This document shows positions 34,880-44,707 of a stretch of DNA of 64,000 bases, in pieces. Numbering within the stretch: the stretch's first letter is position 1; the number at the start of each line of letters is the position of its first letter. The DNA lies in the NCBI RefSeq assembly GCF_024813435.1, contig NZ_JANAEZ010000004.1:124001-188000 (forward strand), given 5' to 3'. Made by a program: the position numbers and the translations under genes. The notes under the pieces are model-generated. The model saw nothing but the letters and a program-made list of their open reading frames with translations. It did not search any database and was not told where the DNA came from. Source of the DNA: Cognataquiflexum gelatinilyticum. Its GTDB lineage: Bacteria; Bacteroidota; Bacteroidia; Cytophagales; Cyclobacteriaceae.

Positions 34880-36142
34880 TCAATACCCATACTTACCCTT
34901 CCACTTCTCTTTCAGGTATTTTCTCAATTCATTTTCCCGGGCATTGTTTCCAGGATCATAAAGCTTGAGGTTTTTGATTTCATCTGGTAAAAATTCCTGC
35001 GTCACAAAATTCCCTTCATAGTCGTGTGAGTACTTGTATTCTTTGCCATAATTAAGATCCTTCATCAGTTTGGTAGGCGCATTGCGGAGATGTAGCGGAA
35101 CAGACAGGTCCCCTTTTTCCCTGACCAAAGCTTGGGCCTGATTGATGGCAAGGTACGCGGCATTGCTTTTTGGCGAGCTTGCCAGATAAGTGACACATTG
35201 GGAAAGGATAATCCTTGCCTCGGGGTATCCTATGATTTTGACAGCTTCAAAGCAATTAGTAGCCAAAAGAAGTGCATTTGGATTGGCATTGCCGATATCT
35301 TCTGAAGCCAAAATCACCAACCTCCTGGCAATAAACTTTACATCTTCGCCACCATCGATCATTCTCGCCAACCAATACACAGCCGCATTTGGATCCGAAC
35401 CGCGAATAGACTTGATAAAGGCCGATATTATATCATAATGCTGTTCGCCTGATTTGTCATAGAGCGCTACTTTCTGCTGAGCTATCTCGGTGACAATGTC
35501 ATTGGTTATGACACAGGGATCCTGGTTGATCCCATCTATGACTATTTCGAGTAAGTTCAAAAGCTTACGGCCATCACCTCCCGAAAGCCTGAGTAGTGCT
35601 TCTGTTTCTTTAAGTTCAACTTTTTTCTTTTTGAGGTCAATATCCTTATCCAAAGCCTGCTTGACCATCGCTTCCAACTCGGATCTTCCGAGGGGATTGA
35701 GGGTAAAAACCTGACACCTTGACAAAAGGGCAGCATTGACCTCGAATGAAGGGTTTTCGGTGGTAGCTCCAATCAGTCTGATCGTTCCCTTTTCGACAGC
35801 CCCCAAAAGAGCATCCTGTTGGGACTTGTTGAACCTGTGGATTTCGTCAATAAAAAGCACAACACCAAGTTGAAATTTTGCTTTGTCGATAACCTCACGG
35901 ATGTCCTTTACTCCCGAACTCACAGCGCTCAGCGTATAAAAAGGGGCTTTGATTTCATTGGCAATGATATTGGCGATGGTGGTTTTGCCCACCCCCGGGG
36001 GTCCCCACAAAATCAGAGAAGGCACATTGCCGCATTTGATCGCTTTATGCAAAAAAGAACTAGGCGAAGAAAGGTGCTCCTGACCGATCAGGTCTTCCAA
36101 CCTGTGGGGGCGCATTCGTTCGGCTAATGGGATTTGATTCAT
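34880..36142 (-). CDS. rarA: Replication-associated recombination protein A (RarA/MgsA)
   Basis: AAA+ ATPase that acts at stalled replication forks and interacts with SSB. The 420 residues are the usual length. The start PLAERMRPHRLEDLIGQEHL is the family signature. Walker A is LWGPPGVGKTT (46-55), Walker B/DExx is VVLFIDEIHRFNKSQQDALL, sensor 1 is LIGATTENPSFEVN, and the arginine-finger region LLSRCQVF follows. The C-terminal tetramerisation part has SAFIKSIRGSDPNAAVYWLA and ASEDIGNANPNALLLAT, then VPLHLRNAPTKLMKDLNYGK. A separate transcript; 37 bases separate it from the upstream Tat-exported isomerase gene on the same strand. Confidence 0.96.
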   Translation of the reverse strand: MNQIPLAERMRPHRLEDLIGQEHLSSPSSFLHKAIKCGNVPSLILWGPPGVGKTTIANIIANEIKAPFYTLSAVSSGVKDIREVIDKAKFQLGVVLFIDEIHRFNKSQQDALLGAVEKGTIRLIGATTENPSFEVNAALLSRCQVFTLNPLGRSELEAMVKQALDKDIDLKKKKVELKETEALLRLSGGDGRKLLNLLEIVIDGINQDPCVITNDIVTEIAQQKVALYDKSGEQHYDIISAFIKSIRGSDPNAAVYWLARMIDGGEDVKFIARRLVILASEDIGNANPNALLLATNCFEAVKIIGYPEARIILSQCVTYLASSPKSNAAYLAINQAQALVREKGDLSVPLHLRNAPTKLMKDLNYGKEYKYSHDYEGNFVTQEFLPDEIKNLKLYDPGNNARENELRKYLKEKWKGKYGY

Positions 36143-36179
36143 TTAATTTTTCAAAAGCTGTAAACAGAAAGCAAAATGT

Positions 36180-37103
36180 CTAAATCTCATTGACGAGCTT
36201 TTTCATTTTCTCTAACCCTGTTTTGGCTACGGTCAGAGCATCTTGTTTCCAATAATCCTGGTTGAAAAGCTCAAGCGAAAGTACCTTATTTCCACCCATA
36301 TTTTTCAGATCTCTCAGTATCTCTTTCATTGGGGCAGCCCCATCTCCGGGATAAACACGGTCTTTGTCTGCCTGATCTTCCCTTGGAATGGACGCTACAA
36401 AATCATTCATATGGAAGATTTCGATGGCCGATCCGTTAAGCATTTTCAATCCATCATACCCCGATCCTCCCCTAAAGAGATGATACACATCGGGCAGAAT
36501 CCTTGTATCGGGATCATTGGCTACCGCTGCCACCATCAAAACCTGGCCCAAATGGTGAAAAAATGGAAATGCTCCCCAGAACTCCAATTGAGGCATAACT
36601 CCTGTTTTCCTACCCAAATCCAATAAAGCTTTGTACCGTCCTCCTGCCTTAAAAAGGTCCAAAGGGGCTGACACGCCGGCTGCAGGTGCTGCCACCCTTG
36701 TACATCCTAAGGAAGCCAAAAGCTCCATTTCCTGTTCCATTTGAATCATCCCGGCTTTTCTCTTTTCCTCATCATCTACCATCCAAGGGGCAAATCCAAT
36801 GGCGTTTTCAAATTTCAATCCTGAGTCAGAAATATATTTTTTCAAACCAGCCGCTGAATTTCCTGCTGATATATATTCCTGAATATCCCTGATCCATAAT
36901 TCTACACCATCATATCCAGATTTAGCAGCGATATCCAAATACCCAATCAATCCAGGTTTTTGACCCATGATGGTACTTGTATTCAAACAAAAACTGAATT
37001 GGCTTTCTTTTTTCTTTTTTTGATTTGCTTCCAAAATGCCAGCGGTTGCAAACAAACCTGTTGTCAATCCGAGGGTCTTAAGAGCGGTTCTTCTTGTAGT
37101 CAT
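36180..37103 (-). CDS. Tat-exported sugar isomerase/epimerase-like TIM barrel
   Basis: A 307-residue xylose-isomerase-like TIM-barrel protein with a short twin-arginine signal (TTRRTALKTLGLTTGLFATA). Strands and metal ligands: SQFSFCLNTSTIMGQ, SGYDGVELWIRDIQEYI, VMPQLEFWGAFPFFHHLG, RILPDVYHLFRGGSGYDG, EIFHMNDFVASIPREDQAD and KVLSLELFNQDYWK. The Glu, Asp, His and Glu positions of the metal site are all kept. It is a different subgroup from the protein at 6515-7354. A periplasmic sugar-modifying role is inferred from the export signal; the substrate is unknown. Confidence 0.83.
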   Translation of the reverse strand: MTTRRTALKTLGLTTGLFATAGILEANQKKKKESQFSFCLNTSTIMGQKPGLIGYLDIAAKSGYDGVELWIRDIQEYISAGNSAAGLKKYISDSGLKFENAIGFAPWMVDDEEKRKAGMIQMEQEMELLASLGCTRVAAPAAGVSAPLDLFKAGGRYKALLDLGRKTGVMPQLEFWGAFPFFHHLGQVLMVAAVANDPDTRILPDVYHLFRGGSGYDGLKMLNGSAIEIFHMNDFVASIPREDQADKDRVYPGDGAAPMKEILRDLKNMGGNKVLSLELFNQDYWKQDALTVAKTGLEKMKKLVNEI

Positions 37104-37281
37104 ATAGGCAAACGATTGATTGGATTATTTCAAGAATTTTAAAATTCAGCAATTATGCTTAAAAATAATGTACCATATCTATAAAAATTTACCTTTTGTA
37201 TAAATCCTAAATACTTCTGTTTTCACCGTGTTTTTTTTATATATATTGATTTCCAATTATCATTACTCCCAATAAAAACCT

Positions 37282-37986
37282 ATGAAATCCTATTTTTTTC
37301 TTCTCGCTTTCTGCGCTTGTCTTGTCTCAAATCTCAAAGCACAGTCGTCTCAAGAATTAGAAGATGCCTACAAGGCAAATATCCCACTCCACCAGGAAAT
37401 AGTAAGCGGCGGATACTATGTAGATCCGCCCCAAACCATAGAAGGATACCCTTATTTTAAATCGAAAAATTTTGAATACGGGAGCCTCACTATCAATGGA
37501 CTGACTTATGAAAATGTCCCTTTGCTCTATAATACATTTACAGACGAAGTGATTACTTTTCATCCTGTCCATAAACAAAAAACATTGATCAAGACCGACA
37601 AGATAGATGGCTTTACCCTACCTGATAAATTCAAATTTATTCGGATTTGGGATAATCCTGAGTATAGTCACCACGGAAAGGGATTTTATGAATTGGTCGA
37701 GGAAGGAAATAAAGCTAATCTGTTGTGCAAATTCTTCAAAACAACCAAAGCCAAAAGAGAAATGAGTCAATACAGCAGTATTTTTTTAGAAAAGTCAGAT
37801 TTTTTGATCCAACATGGAGAAAAGATTTATCACATAAAAAGTAAGGGACAAGCCATCTCTATTTTGGGGCTAAACAAAAAAGAAATTAATCGCGGTGCCA
37901 AAGAAAAAAGCCTGAATTATCGAAATGACCGCCGAAGTTACTTGTCTTTTTTGGTAGCATCATATAACCAATCTGCACATGAATAA
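37282..37986 (+). CDS. Exported hypothetical protein heading a TonB-receptor operon
   Basis: A 234-residue protein with a signal peptide (FFLLAFCACLVSNLKAQ). The mature part is beta-rich: GYPYFKSKNFEYGSLTINGL, TYENVPLLYNTFTDEVITF, DGFTLPDKFKFIR, then a Lys/Arg-rich end. This resembles small exported Bacteroidota proteins that precede TonB receptors, but I cannot name a family. Its stop overlaps the receptor ATG by eight bases, so the two are translationally linked. No cysteine of a lipobox; probably periplasmic or outer-membrane associated. Confidence 0.75.
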   Translation: MKSYFFLLAFCACLVSNLKAQSSQELEDAYKANIPLHQEIVSGGYYVDPPQTIEGYPYFKSKNFEYGSLTINGLTYENVPLLYNTFTDEVITFHPVHKQKTLIKTDKIDGFTLPDKFKFIRIWDNPEYSHHGKGFYELVEEGNKANLLCKFFKTTKAKREMSQYSSIFLEKSDFLIQHGEKIYHIKSKGQAISILGLNKKEINRGAKEKSLNYRNDRRSYLSFLVASYNQSAHE

Positions 37987-40732
37987 GCTTTTGGCATTGC
38001 TCGTTTTTTGTGTGATTTGTTCCATTCCAAGAGCCTGGGCTCAGGAGATCAAACAAAGTGAGGAAAGGATTTCTGGATTATTTCCGGGTTTAAGTTTTGA
38101 GCGATTTGCTCTGCAAATAGAATCCCAAACTTCCTACAAGTTTTATTTTTCAAAAGAAGATGTGGCTGATTTGGTCATCAATATCAGCGCAAAGGACAAC
38201 ACCATCGAGCAGGTTCTTTCAGGAGTATTTGAAGGAACTGAACTGAAATATCATGTGGATGAAAATCACCGGGTTTTTATCAGCAAAGGAACCGCACTAG
38301 ACACTTCTTTACCCAAGGATTTTTTTTCAAGGGTATCAGAACTGGAAAAGGACAGTATTTTAAGGCAGTCTGACATTGACAGGGCTTTTTCCAGAAATAA
38401 GCTTTACGTCATAGGAAAGCCGGACAATTCAGGAAAAACAGAGGCTGTTCTGAGAGGAAAGGTCACAGGACTGGAAACGGGTAATCCTGTTTTTGGAGCA
38501 GTGATTTTTGAAAAAATCAATTATACCCGCGCCATTGCCAATCAGGACGGTCAATTTGAAATCAAACTCCCAATCGGAAGACATACCATTTTCATCCAAA
38601 ATCTTGGTGGGTTTGTGGAACAACGTCAGATAAGCCTTCAAGGCGACGGTGTGTTGGATGTAGCCATCGAAGAGAATATCATCTCCCTCTCGGAGGTTAC
38701 CATTTCTTCAGAAAAAATGACCAACATTTCCCGTCCGGAGATGGGCGTTCAAAAACTGAATATGGAAACCATGAGGCAAATTCCAGCCATATTGGGAGAA
38801 GTGGACATCATCAGGAGCATTTTGACCCTTCCGGGAGTGCAGACTGTCGGGGAGGCTAGCGTTGGATTCAACGTTAGAGGAGGCGCTGCCGACCAAAACC
38901 TGATTCTGTTCAATCACGCCACGATTTACAATCCTTCACACTTATTTGGTCTGTTTTCCGCATTCAATCCTGACTTGGTGGAATCTGTAGACCTCTACAA
39001 AGCAGGTATTCCTGTCCAATATGGTGGAAGGCTCTCCTCAGTTTTGGATGTGCATGCCAAATACGGCAATGATGAAAAAATTACCGTTCGGGGAGGAATC
39101 GGATTGCTGACAGGCAGGATTTCGGTGGAAGGCCCTGTTGGGGAAAAAACGACTTTTGCACTTGGGGCAAGGTCTACGTACTCTGATTGGCTTTTGGATA
39201 TTTTGGAAGAAAACACCGATTTCAAAGATGGTAGGGCAAATTTCTATGACTTAAACCTCAATGTTTCCCATAAGCTGAATGACAAAAACATCATCAGGTT
39301 AAACACCTACGGGAGTAGTGACAGATTTGCATTTGACCGGGATACTACCTTTATGTATCAAAACCGAAGCATCAATTTGGGTTGGACCCATTACTTCAGT
39401 GACCGGTTGGAAGGCGAATTTGTAGCGGGTAGAGACCATTACCAATTTGGTATTGAAGGCAGAGACAATCCGTCCAATGGATACAATTTCGGATTTGGCA
39501 TCAAACAGGATTTTTTCAAAGCCAATTTCTCCTATGAATATGACTTGAGACATACTTTTACTTTTGGACTCAATACCATCAGATACCGACTAAATCCGGG
39601 ATTCATCGAACCTGCAGGTGCAGAATCCATTGTCGTTCCCGAGGAAGTAAATCCCGAACAGGCCCTTGAGACTTCCATCTATATCGGAGACAATTTCGAA
39701 GTGACAGATGAATTTTCCATCAATTTCGGGATGCGTTACGCTGTTTACAACTATCTCGGACCCAATACTATCCGGGAATATAAACCGGGTTTGCCAATAT
39801 CACCACCCAACTTAGTCGGTGAAACGACTTTCAACGGAGGGCAAACCATCAAAACTTACAGCGGTCCCGAGTTCAGAATCTCTGCTAGGTATAGCCTCAA
39901 CAATATTTCCTCCATCAAAGCAGGATACAATACCAACAGGCAGTTTATCCATTTGCTGACCAACAATGCCGCCATTGCACCGACTGACATTTGGAAACTG
40001 AGTGATCCAAATATCCGCCCACAGTGGGGAGATCAGGTTTCTATCGGATACTATAGAAATATCAAAGTAGATAAATTTGAGTTCTCGGTGGAAGCTTATC
40101 ATAGGTCAATGAAAAACCTCATCGATTTCCGGTCAGGCGCATCCCTGATTTTGAATAATGCCATTGAGCAAAGTGTCCTAAGGACAGAAGGACGGGCATA
40201 TGGTGCGGAATTTTTGTTAAGAAAAAACACCGGAAAGCTTAATGGGTGGATCAGCTATACTTACTCTCGGTCTTTGTTGAGAACTGCTCAGGATGAAATG
40301 GCCGAGAAAATCAATGGAGGAGAATGGTATCCTAACAACTTTGATCAACCTCACAATGCTGTCTTGGTTGGAAATTATGCTTTGAGCAAGCGCTTCAGCA
40401 CTTCCATCAATGCCAACTACAGCACCGGAAGACCTATCACATTGCCAGTTGCCAAGTTCAATTATGGGGGTTCGGAGCGGGTTTATTTCTCAGATAGAAA
40501 TGCTTACAGGATTCCGGATTACTTCAGAATTGATTTCTCCATCAACATTGAGGGGAACCATAAAGTCAGAAAACTCGCCCATTCATCCTGGTCAATCGGA
40601 GTATACAATCTTCTTGGAAGAAGGAATCCTTACTCGGTATATTTCACTCCTGTCAACGGAATTTTACAAGGGTATCAATTATCCATTTTTGCTGAACCGA
40701 TTCCATTCATTACTTATAATTTCCGAATCTGA
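37979..40732 (+). CDS. TonB-dependent outer-membrane receptor with STN and carboxypeptidase-regulatory domains
   Basis: Takes up a large substrate across the outer membrane with TonB energy. The 917 residues contain a signal peptide, an STN domain (about 35-100, FERFALQIESQTSYKFYFSK), a CarboxypepD_reg-like domain (about 155-235, LRGKVTGLETGNPVFGAVIF), the plug (about 255-370, with ILGEVDIIRSILTLPGVQTV and VGFNVRGGAADQNLILFNHA), and a 22-strand barrel ending in the aromatic residue pattern PFITYNFRI. An STN domain normally contacts a FecR-type anti-sigma factor, but neither sigma nor anti-sigma gene is nearby. No SusD gene follows; two DUF4249 lipoproteins take its place. The stop and next ATG share one base (TGATG). 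Confidence 0.93.
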   Translation: MNKLLALLVFCVICSIPRAWAQEIKQSEERISGLFPGLSFERFALQIESQTSYKFYFSKEDVADLVINISAKDNTIEQVLSGVFEGTELKYHVDENHRVFISKGTALDTSLPKDFFSRVSELEKDSILRQSDIDRAFSRNKLYVIGKPDNSGKTEAVLRGKVTGLETGNPVFGAVIFEKINYTRAIANQDGQFEIKLPIGRHTIFIQNLGGFVEQRQISLQGDGVLDVAIEENIISLSEVTISSEKMTNISRPEMGVQKLNMETMRQIPAILGEVDIIRSILTLPGVQTVGEASVGFNVRGGAADQNLILFNHATIYNPSHLFGLFSAFNPDLVESVDLYKAGIPVQYGGRLSSVLDVHAKYGNDEKITVRGGIGLLTGRISVEGPVGEKTTFALGARSTYSDWLLDILEENTDFKDGRANFYDLNLNVSHKLNDKNIIRLNTYGSSDRFAFDRDTTFMYQNRSINLGWTHYFSDRLEGEFVAGRDHYQFGIEGRDNPSNGYNFGFGIKQDFFKANFSYEYDLRHTFTFGLNTIRYRLNPGFIEPAGAESIVVPEEVNPEQALETSIYIGDNFEVTDEFSINFGMRYAVYNYLGPNTIREYKPGLPISPPNLVGETTFNGGQTIKTYSGPEFRISARYSLNNISSIKAGYNTNRQFIHLLTNNAAIAPTDIWKLSDPNIRPQWGDQVSIGYYRNIKVDKFEFSVEAYHRSMKNLIDFRSGASLILNNAIEQSVLRTEGRAYGAEFLLRKNTGKLNGWISYTYSRSLLRTAQDEMAEKINGGEWYPNNFDQPHNAVLVGNYALSKRFSTSINANYSTGRPITLPVAKFNYGGSERVYFSDRNAYRIPDYFRIDFSINIEGNHKVRKLAHSSWSIGVYNLLGRRNPYSVYFTPVNGILQGYQLSIFAEPIPFITYNFRI

Positions 40733-41877
40733 TGGGAAAGAGGTTATCCTATGTTGTAGCAGTTTTGTTGCTTTTTTTGTGGGGAAGCTGCCGTGACCCC
40801 TTTGAACCTGAAGTGACCAATGCGGATATTGCAATCCTTGTAGTAGAGGGATACATAGAAACAAATGGAGAAGAATCCACCATCTATTTGAGCAGAACCA
40901 ACCCGATAAGAAGTGATTCTGTTGCACTACCAGTGATCGATGCTTCTGTATTTCTGATTTCCAGTACAGGGGAATCGTGGTCTTTCAGTGAAACTGATTC
41001 CGGAACCTATTCCTATTCAGGTTTCTTTGATACTGACAATACTTACCAATTGGGGATCAATCTTCCCAATGGCAAACAGTATCTTTCCGACCCCATAAAG
41101 CCTATTGTCACTCCTGAGATAAATGAGCTGAATTTCTTGAGAGATGAAGCGGGTGTCGAAATATTCATCAGTACCAAAGGCACGGATGAAGCCCAATACT
41201 TCCTTTGGGATTATGAGGAACATTGGATTTTCAGACCTGGGGTGATTTCATTCCTCAAATTTGAAGGAGGGCAGGTTGTCAGAAGAGAACCTGATGAAAG
41301 AATTGACCTCTGTTGGAACAGTAACATTTTCCCAAAAATCATTCTACAGAATTCAGCCCGTTTTGAAGACAATACCATCATCCAACGTGAACTTGTCAGA
41401 ATACCAAACGAGTCTGAAAAATTGACCCAAAGGTATAGCATCAAGGTCAGGCAAAGAGCCATAGACCAGGCTACTTATGATTTTTGGGAAATTTTGAGAA
41501 AGAACTCTGATGATATCGGGGGCATTTTCAGTCCCCTGCCCTCGCTGATTGGGGGTAACATCAAAGCTGTCAACCCAGGTGATGAGGATGCCATTGGATA
41601 TGTAAGCATGGGCCAATCTGCCAGCCAAAGGATTTATATTGATTATGAAGATGTACAGCCTTGGAGAGTTTTTATACCAGAATATGAATTCTGCTTTGTA
41701 CTTCCTGATACCATTCCGCCCAATGAAGCGGTGACAGCATTTAACAATATTGACAGGGTACCGGCAAGGGAGGTCTTTGACGGGATGTTCTTTCTTGGAT
41801 ATCGTGCATCTACCAAACAATGTACAGATTGCACGCTGCGTGGAAACAATAAAGCGCCTGATTTTTGGGAAGATTGA
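40732..41877 (+). CDS. DUF4249 lipoprotein, copy 1
   Basis: A 381-residue predicted lipoprotein: signal VVAVLLLFLWGSC followed by RDPFEPEV, the DUF4249 start. The body holds LVVEGYIETNGEESTIYLSR, GFFDTDNTYQLGINLPNGKQ, YLSDPIKPIVTPEINEL and YFLWDYEEHWIFRPGV; the end carries the family's Cys pair in KQCTDCTLRGNNKAPDFWED. DUF4249 proteins regularly accompany TonB receptors that lack a SusD partner and probably hold ligand at the surface. Start codon overlaps the receptor stop by one base. The downstream paralogue is about two-thirds identical by eye. Confidence 0.87.
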   Translation: MGKRLSYVVAVLLLFLWGSCRDPFEPEVTNADIAILVVEGYIETNGEESTIYLSRTNPIRSDSVALPVIDASVFLISSTGESWSFSETDSGTYSYSGFFDTDNTYQLGINLPNGKQYLSDPIKPIVTPEINELNFLRDEAGVEIFISTKGTDEAQYFLWDYEEHWIFRPGVISFLKFEGGQVVRREPDERIDLCWNSNIFPKIILQNSARFEDNTIIQRELVRIPNESEKLTQRYSIKVRQRAIDQATYDFWEILRKNSDDIGGIFSPLPSLIGGNIKAVNPGDEDAIGYVSMGQSASQRIYIDYEDVQPWRVFIPEYEFCFVLPDTIPPNEAVTAFNNIDRVPAREVFDGMFFLGYRASTKQCTDCTLRGNNKAPDFWED

Positions 41878-41910
41878 CAGTCCTTAAATAAATAATTAAA
41901 GAGGTTTTAA

Positions 41911-43068
41911 GTGAACAGAAATATTAAACATGTTATCAAAAGCCTAGCTTTGGCAATCCTATTTTTATCAGGATGTAGAGATCCCTTTGACCCTGAGGTG
42001 ACTGACCAAGACCTTGCTGTCCTAGTGGTAGAGGGATTTATTGAAACAGGCGGGGAAATTTCAGAAATCACATTAAGCAGGACTAATCCAATCCGTAGTG
42101 GAGAAAGCTTCAGGCCTGAGTCAGGTGCAGCGGTATTTCTTAGATCAGAATCAGGTGAAGAGTGGCCTTTTCAGGAGACCCAAACAGGAGTTTATACTTT
42201 TTCAGGATTTTTTGATCAGGAATTAAATTACCAATTGGGGATCAACCTACTTAATGGCCAAAGATATCTTTCAGACCCGATGAGCCCAATCATCACTCCT
42301 GAGATTGAAGAACTTGGGTTTTTGAATGACCAAGAAGGAGTAGAAATATTCGTCAGTACAAAAGGCAATGAGGAAGCCCAATATTTCCTTTGGGATTATC
42401 AAGAAGACTGGATTTTCAGACCCGGAGTCAGAAGTCAGTTTTTTTTCAATCCGGCAACAAAAGATGTAGAATTTAGAAAAGCTGACCAGAAAATAGACCT
42501 CTGCTGGAAGTCAAATTTATTTCCGAAAATCATCTTACAGAACGCCTCCCGATTTGCAGATAATACCATTCTTCAGAGGGAGTTGGTCAGGATACCAAAA
42601 AGGTCGGAAAAATTGACCGAACGCTATAGTATCAATGTACGTCAAAGAGCAGTAAACCAGGAGACTTACGACTTTTGGGAGATTTTGAGAAAAAATTCTG
42701 ATGATATCGGCGGGATTTTCAGTCCATTACCCTCACTTATCAGGGGTAACATCAAATCTGTTGATCCCAATGGGGACAATGTAATCGGAATAGTCAGTAT
42801 GGGGAAATCGACGTCCAAAAGAATCTATATCAATGCAGCAGATGTGGCACCTTGGCCATATTTTATAGAGGAATATGAATTTTGCAGACTAGACCAAGAC
42901 ACTGTTCTTATTTCAGATTATGAAAGGGAGTTCGCATCCGGTGCAAGAATACCTGTCATTCCGGTTGTGGTGGTGACCACTACCATCGGATTTAGAGCTG
43001 CAACAAAAGAATGTACTGACTGTACTTTGAGAGGAACCAACATCAAGCCTGATTTTTGGGAAGATTAA
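41911..43068 (+). CDS. DUF4249 lipoprotein, copy 2 (tandem paralogue)
   Basis: A 385-residue paralogue of the preceding gene with a GTG start (MNRNIKHVIKSLALAIL). The lipobox is LAILFLSGC, followed by RDPFDPEVTDQDL. Long blocks match copy 1, for example the SDDIGGIFSPLPSLI region and VEGFIE, and the same Cys pair ends it (KECTDCTLRGTNIKPDFWED). It differs most in the N-terminal strands and around residues 310-350, where copy 2 has an insertion (PVIPVVVVTTTIG). The pattern suggests an old tandem duplication with divergence of the binding surface. 33 bases separate the copies, 10 bases the next gene. Confidence 0.87.
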   Translation: MNRNIKHVIKSLALAILFLSGCRDPFDPEVTDQDLAVLVVEGFIETGGEISEITLSRTNPIRSGESFRPESGAAVFLRSESGEEWPFQETQTGVYTFSGFFDQELNYQLGINLLNGQRYLSDPMSPIITPEIEELGFLNDQEGVEIFVSTKGNEEAQYFLWDYQEDWIFRPGVRSQFFFNPATKDVEFRKADQKIDLCWKSNLFPKIILQNASRFADNTILQRELVRIPKRSEKLTERYSINVRQRAVNQETYDFWEILRKNSDDIGGIFSPLPSLIRGNIKSVDPNGDNVIGIVSMGKSTSKRIYINAADVAPWPYFIEEYEFCRLDQDTVLISDYEREFASGARIPVIPVVVVTTTIGFRAATKECTDCTLRGTNIKPDFWED

Positions 43069-43078
43069 TATTCAAAAA

Positions 43079-44707
43079 ATGACACCAAAGAAATTGATTG
43101 CCCTTCTGTTCTTTATTTTCACAGTGATGCCCAAGATAAGTTGGGGCCAAACCAAGGTGGAAGAATCTGTATTTGCCCATATTTCCAAAAATATAGCGGT
43201 CACGGGTGAAACGATTTGGTTTTCTATGTCCGCCATGGATATTGATCAAAATTTTTACTCGAAAATCGGCTATGCTGAATTGGTGGACAGAAACGGGATA
43301 GCTGTACATCAAATAGTTTACCCCATGCAAAACGGTAAGTCTGACGGATATCTTGAAATACCCAAAGACCTGGAATCAGACCATTACATTTTGCGATTCT
43401 ATACACGAATCAGCCCAAAGATGAGCCAAAATGGTGTTTTCAACCAATTTGTCACTGTCATCAATCCAAAAAAACCAACCAAGTCCAAGGCTTTGGTACA
43501 AATAGGAGGAATTTACCCATCCATAAAGCCTTCAACTTTGGGTCAAGAAGAGATGGTTTCTTTTCCAAAAAAATCAAGTACTCGGCTTGATCTTTCCAAT
43601 TCAAATTTGGGGAAAGTGTCCTCGATTTCTATATCTATATCAAATCCATTCTTGCCAGAAACCCTTTCAGGCTATTACCAAGGCGAGATTTACCAGGATA
43701 TCGACAAAACCTTGGAACTCATTCCTGAACCCTATGGGCATATTGTCCACGGAAAAAATTTGAACTCAGAGATTGATACTACAGAAACTTTTTTCCTATC
43801 GACCCATGGCGTTCAATCATTTTTGAGTTCCGCCAAACCCAAGGAAAACGGAGATCTTTATTTTGAAATCGGGGCATTGAAGGCCTACAAATACCTGATA
43901 GCACAATCTTCAGACATAGAAAAGCAGCTCAATTTCTCTCCTGAATTGCCTTTTTTGCCTTTGGTCTTCAAAAAGGATTTTGTATTTCCAGAACTGAAAT
44001 TAGAAGAAAAAGATAGGGATTTTATTTCTGATTTGATCACTGCAGGACAGGTTAGCACCTATTATTACTCCAAAGACTCTGTGGAGTTTGCTCCTATTGT
44101 GATCGGATTTGATGCTGACAAAACCTATTTACTGGACGATTATACCCGGTTTGAAAACCTTGAAGTCACACTCCGGGAGTATGTGCCGGAAGTATTGGTG
44201 AGGAAGCAGGACAAAAAAACCTTATTTAAAATACTAAACAGCCCCTTGGGTTCTGTTTTTCAAGAAAATCCGTTGATCATGATAGATGCCATGCCGGTTT
44301 TTGATACCGATGCACTGGCAGCTTTCAATCCTGTGAACCTCAAGAAATTGGAGGTAATGACCCGTGAATTTTCTTTCAATCAGGATAAATATTCCGGCGT
44401 GATGAGTTTCACCTCTTTCAAGAATGATTTTGGGAGTTTTCAATTGCCTTCCAATGCATTATATCTCAACTACCCTGAAATCCAAAAAATAAAAAAACCC
44501 AAGTCAATCCATTTAAATCAAAACCCGACTGAGTCAAGTTTTCCGGATTTCAGGAGCACTTTGTATTGGGAAACTTCATTGAATTTGAAGGATTCTATTC
44601 AAATCTTTAGCTCAGAAATATCAGGGGATTTTGAAATCATCGTAGCCACCCTAGAAGAGAATGGCAAGATGAACTTTTTAAAAAACAGACTCAAAATTCA
44701 AAATTAG
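43079..44707 (+). CDS. Exported protein with MG2-like (macroglobulin-type) N-terminus
   Basis: A 542-residue exported protein; signal peptide LIALLFFIFTVMPKISWGQ. Residues about 25-125 resemble an MG2 domain: VFAHISKNIAVTGETIWFSM, then YAELVDRNGIAVHQIVYPMQ and ESDHYILRFYTRISP. The rest is beta-rich and ends without a sorting domain. Proteins like this, often annotated as carboxypeptidase-like or MG2-domain proteins, close TonB-receptor operons in Bacteroidota; their role is unknown. It is the last gene of the 37282-44707 operon. Its TAG overlaps the stop of the convergent mscS-type gene (TTAG). Confidence 0.75.
   Translation: MTPKKLIALLFFIFTVMPKISWGQTKVEESVFAHISKNIAVTGETIWFSMSAMDIDQNFYSKIGYAELVDRNGIAVHQIVYPMQNGKSDGYLEIPKDLESDHYILRFYTRISPKMSQNGVFNQFVTVINPKKPTKSKALVQIGGIYPSIKPSTLGQEEMVSFPKKSSTRLDLSNSNLGKVSSISISISNPFLPETLSGYYQGEIYQDIDKTLELIPEPYGHIVHGKNLNSEIDTTETFFLSTHGVQSFLSSAKPKENGDLYFEIGALKAYKYLIAQSSDIEKQLNFSPELPFLPLVFKKDFVFPELKLEEKDRDFISDLITAGQVSTYYYSKDSVEFAPIVIGFDADKTYLLDDYTRFENLEVTLREYVPEVLVRKQDKKTLFKILNSPLGSVFQENPLIMIDAMPVFDTDALAAFNPVNLKKLEVMTREFSFNQDKYSGVMSFTSFKNDFGSFQLPSNALYLNYPEIQKIKKPKSIHLNQNPTESSFPDFRSTLYWETSLNLKDSIQIFSSEISGDFEIIVATLEENGKMNFLKNRLKIQN

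Noticed and set aside
41353..41820. 155-residue antisense frame inside DUF4249 copy 1
   Set aside because: Shadow of the coding strand; the tandem paralogue does not keep it open over the same span.
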